Source: Lutibacter sp. (lineage in GTDB: Bacteria; Bacteroidota; Bacteroidia; Flavobacteriales; Flavobacteriaceae). From it: 25,129 nt of DNA. The notes under the pieces were generated by a model that saw only the letters and a program-made list of their open reading frames with translations, ran no database searches and was not told the origin of the DNA. Position numbers and translations under genes: made by a program. Positions 25,111-25,129 of the stretch are shown here, in pieces. The stretch's first letter is position 1. Every line of letters starts with the position of its first letter. Location: positions 1-25,129 of the forward strand of contig SDWL01000004.1 in assembly GCA_004195315.1 (NCBI GenBank), written 5' to 3'.

Positions 25111-25129
25111 CTGTCTCTTATACACATCT
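25111..25129 (-). other. Nextera/Tn5 mosaic-end adapter, right edge
   Basis: The last 19 bases, CTGTCTCTTATACACATCT, are the exact reverse complement of bases 1-19 and match the Tn5 mosaic end. They interrupt ftsZ within its linker region. The two inverted adapters face outward, as expected for the ends of a tagmented insert or of a contig assembled through untrimmed reads. Confidence 0.97.

Noticed and set aside
25111..25129. Continuation of the ftsZ reading frame to the last base
   Set aside because: These codons are adapter sequence. The gene's real end lies outside the window.

Overview
The window is 25.1 kb of AT-rich DNA (about one third G+C by eye) from a member of the Bacteroidota, most likely the class Flavobacteriia. 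Three things point there. The arginine genes use the N-acyl-ornithine carbamoyltransferase route and are interleaved with proA, proB and proC. Starts sit behind A-rich stretches with no Shine-Dalgarno motif, and two promoters carry the Bacteroidota -7 element TAnnTTTG. The division and cell wall (dcw) cluster has the flavobacterial layout: a short FtsL-like protein, an FtsI with a C-terminal PASTA domain, an MraY with a soluble insertion, and no murF or ddl. The first and last 19 bases are not genomic. They are the Nextera/Tn5 mosaic-end adapter and its reverse complement, so genomic sequence runs from 20 to 25110 and both edge genes (argC, ftsZ) are cut by library construction.

Region 1 (20-8167, + strand) is a compact arginine/proline operon: 'argC (3' end), proC, argD, proA, proB, argF', argB, an argE/dapE-like M20 deacylase and argH. 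Two parallel glutamate routes lie side by side. The acylated one (ArgB kinase, ArgC reductase, ArgD aminotransferase, ArgF' transcarbamylase, M20 deacylase, ArgH lyase) leads to arginine. The free one (ProB kinase, ProA reductase, ProC reductase) leads to proline. Most junctions overlap or nearly touch. The exception is an 80-bp leader before argH with two competing hairpins. A short hairpin at 8182-8201 separates argH from the convergent next operon.

Region 2 (8218-10288, - strand) holds three genes read leftwards from about 10.3 kb: an alpha/beta hydrolase, the ribosome-assembly GTPase EngB, and an RluA-family pseudouridine synthase. A divergent intergenic region (10289-10497) separates them from the dcw cluster. 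It contains an exact -7 element for each direction and three 10-bp-spaced GTGG repeats just upstream of mraZ that match the known MraZ operator layout.

Region 3 (10498-25110, + strand) is the dcw cluster: mraZ, rsmH, ftsL-like, ftsI, murE, mraY, murD, ftsW, murG, murC, ftsQ, ftsA and 'ftsZ. It makes peptidoglycan precursors (MurC, MurD and a meso-diaminopimelate-type MurE), loads them on lipid (MraY, MurG), polymerises and cross-links septal wall (FtsW, FtsI) and builds the division ring (FtsZ, FtsA, FtsQ, FtsL). Four genes (ftsI, murE, murC, ftsQ) appear to start at TTG next to or inside the preceding gene, which suggests translational coupling.

I found no mobile element, CRISPR array, RNA gene or unknown multi-gene system. 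This is core housekeeping sequence. The most rewarding details are the MraZ operator, the acyl-specificity residue of ArgF', the TTG starts, the argH leader and the adapter ends.
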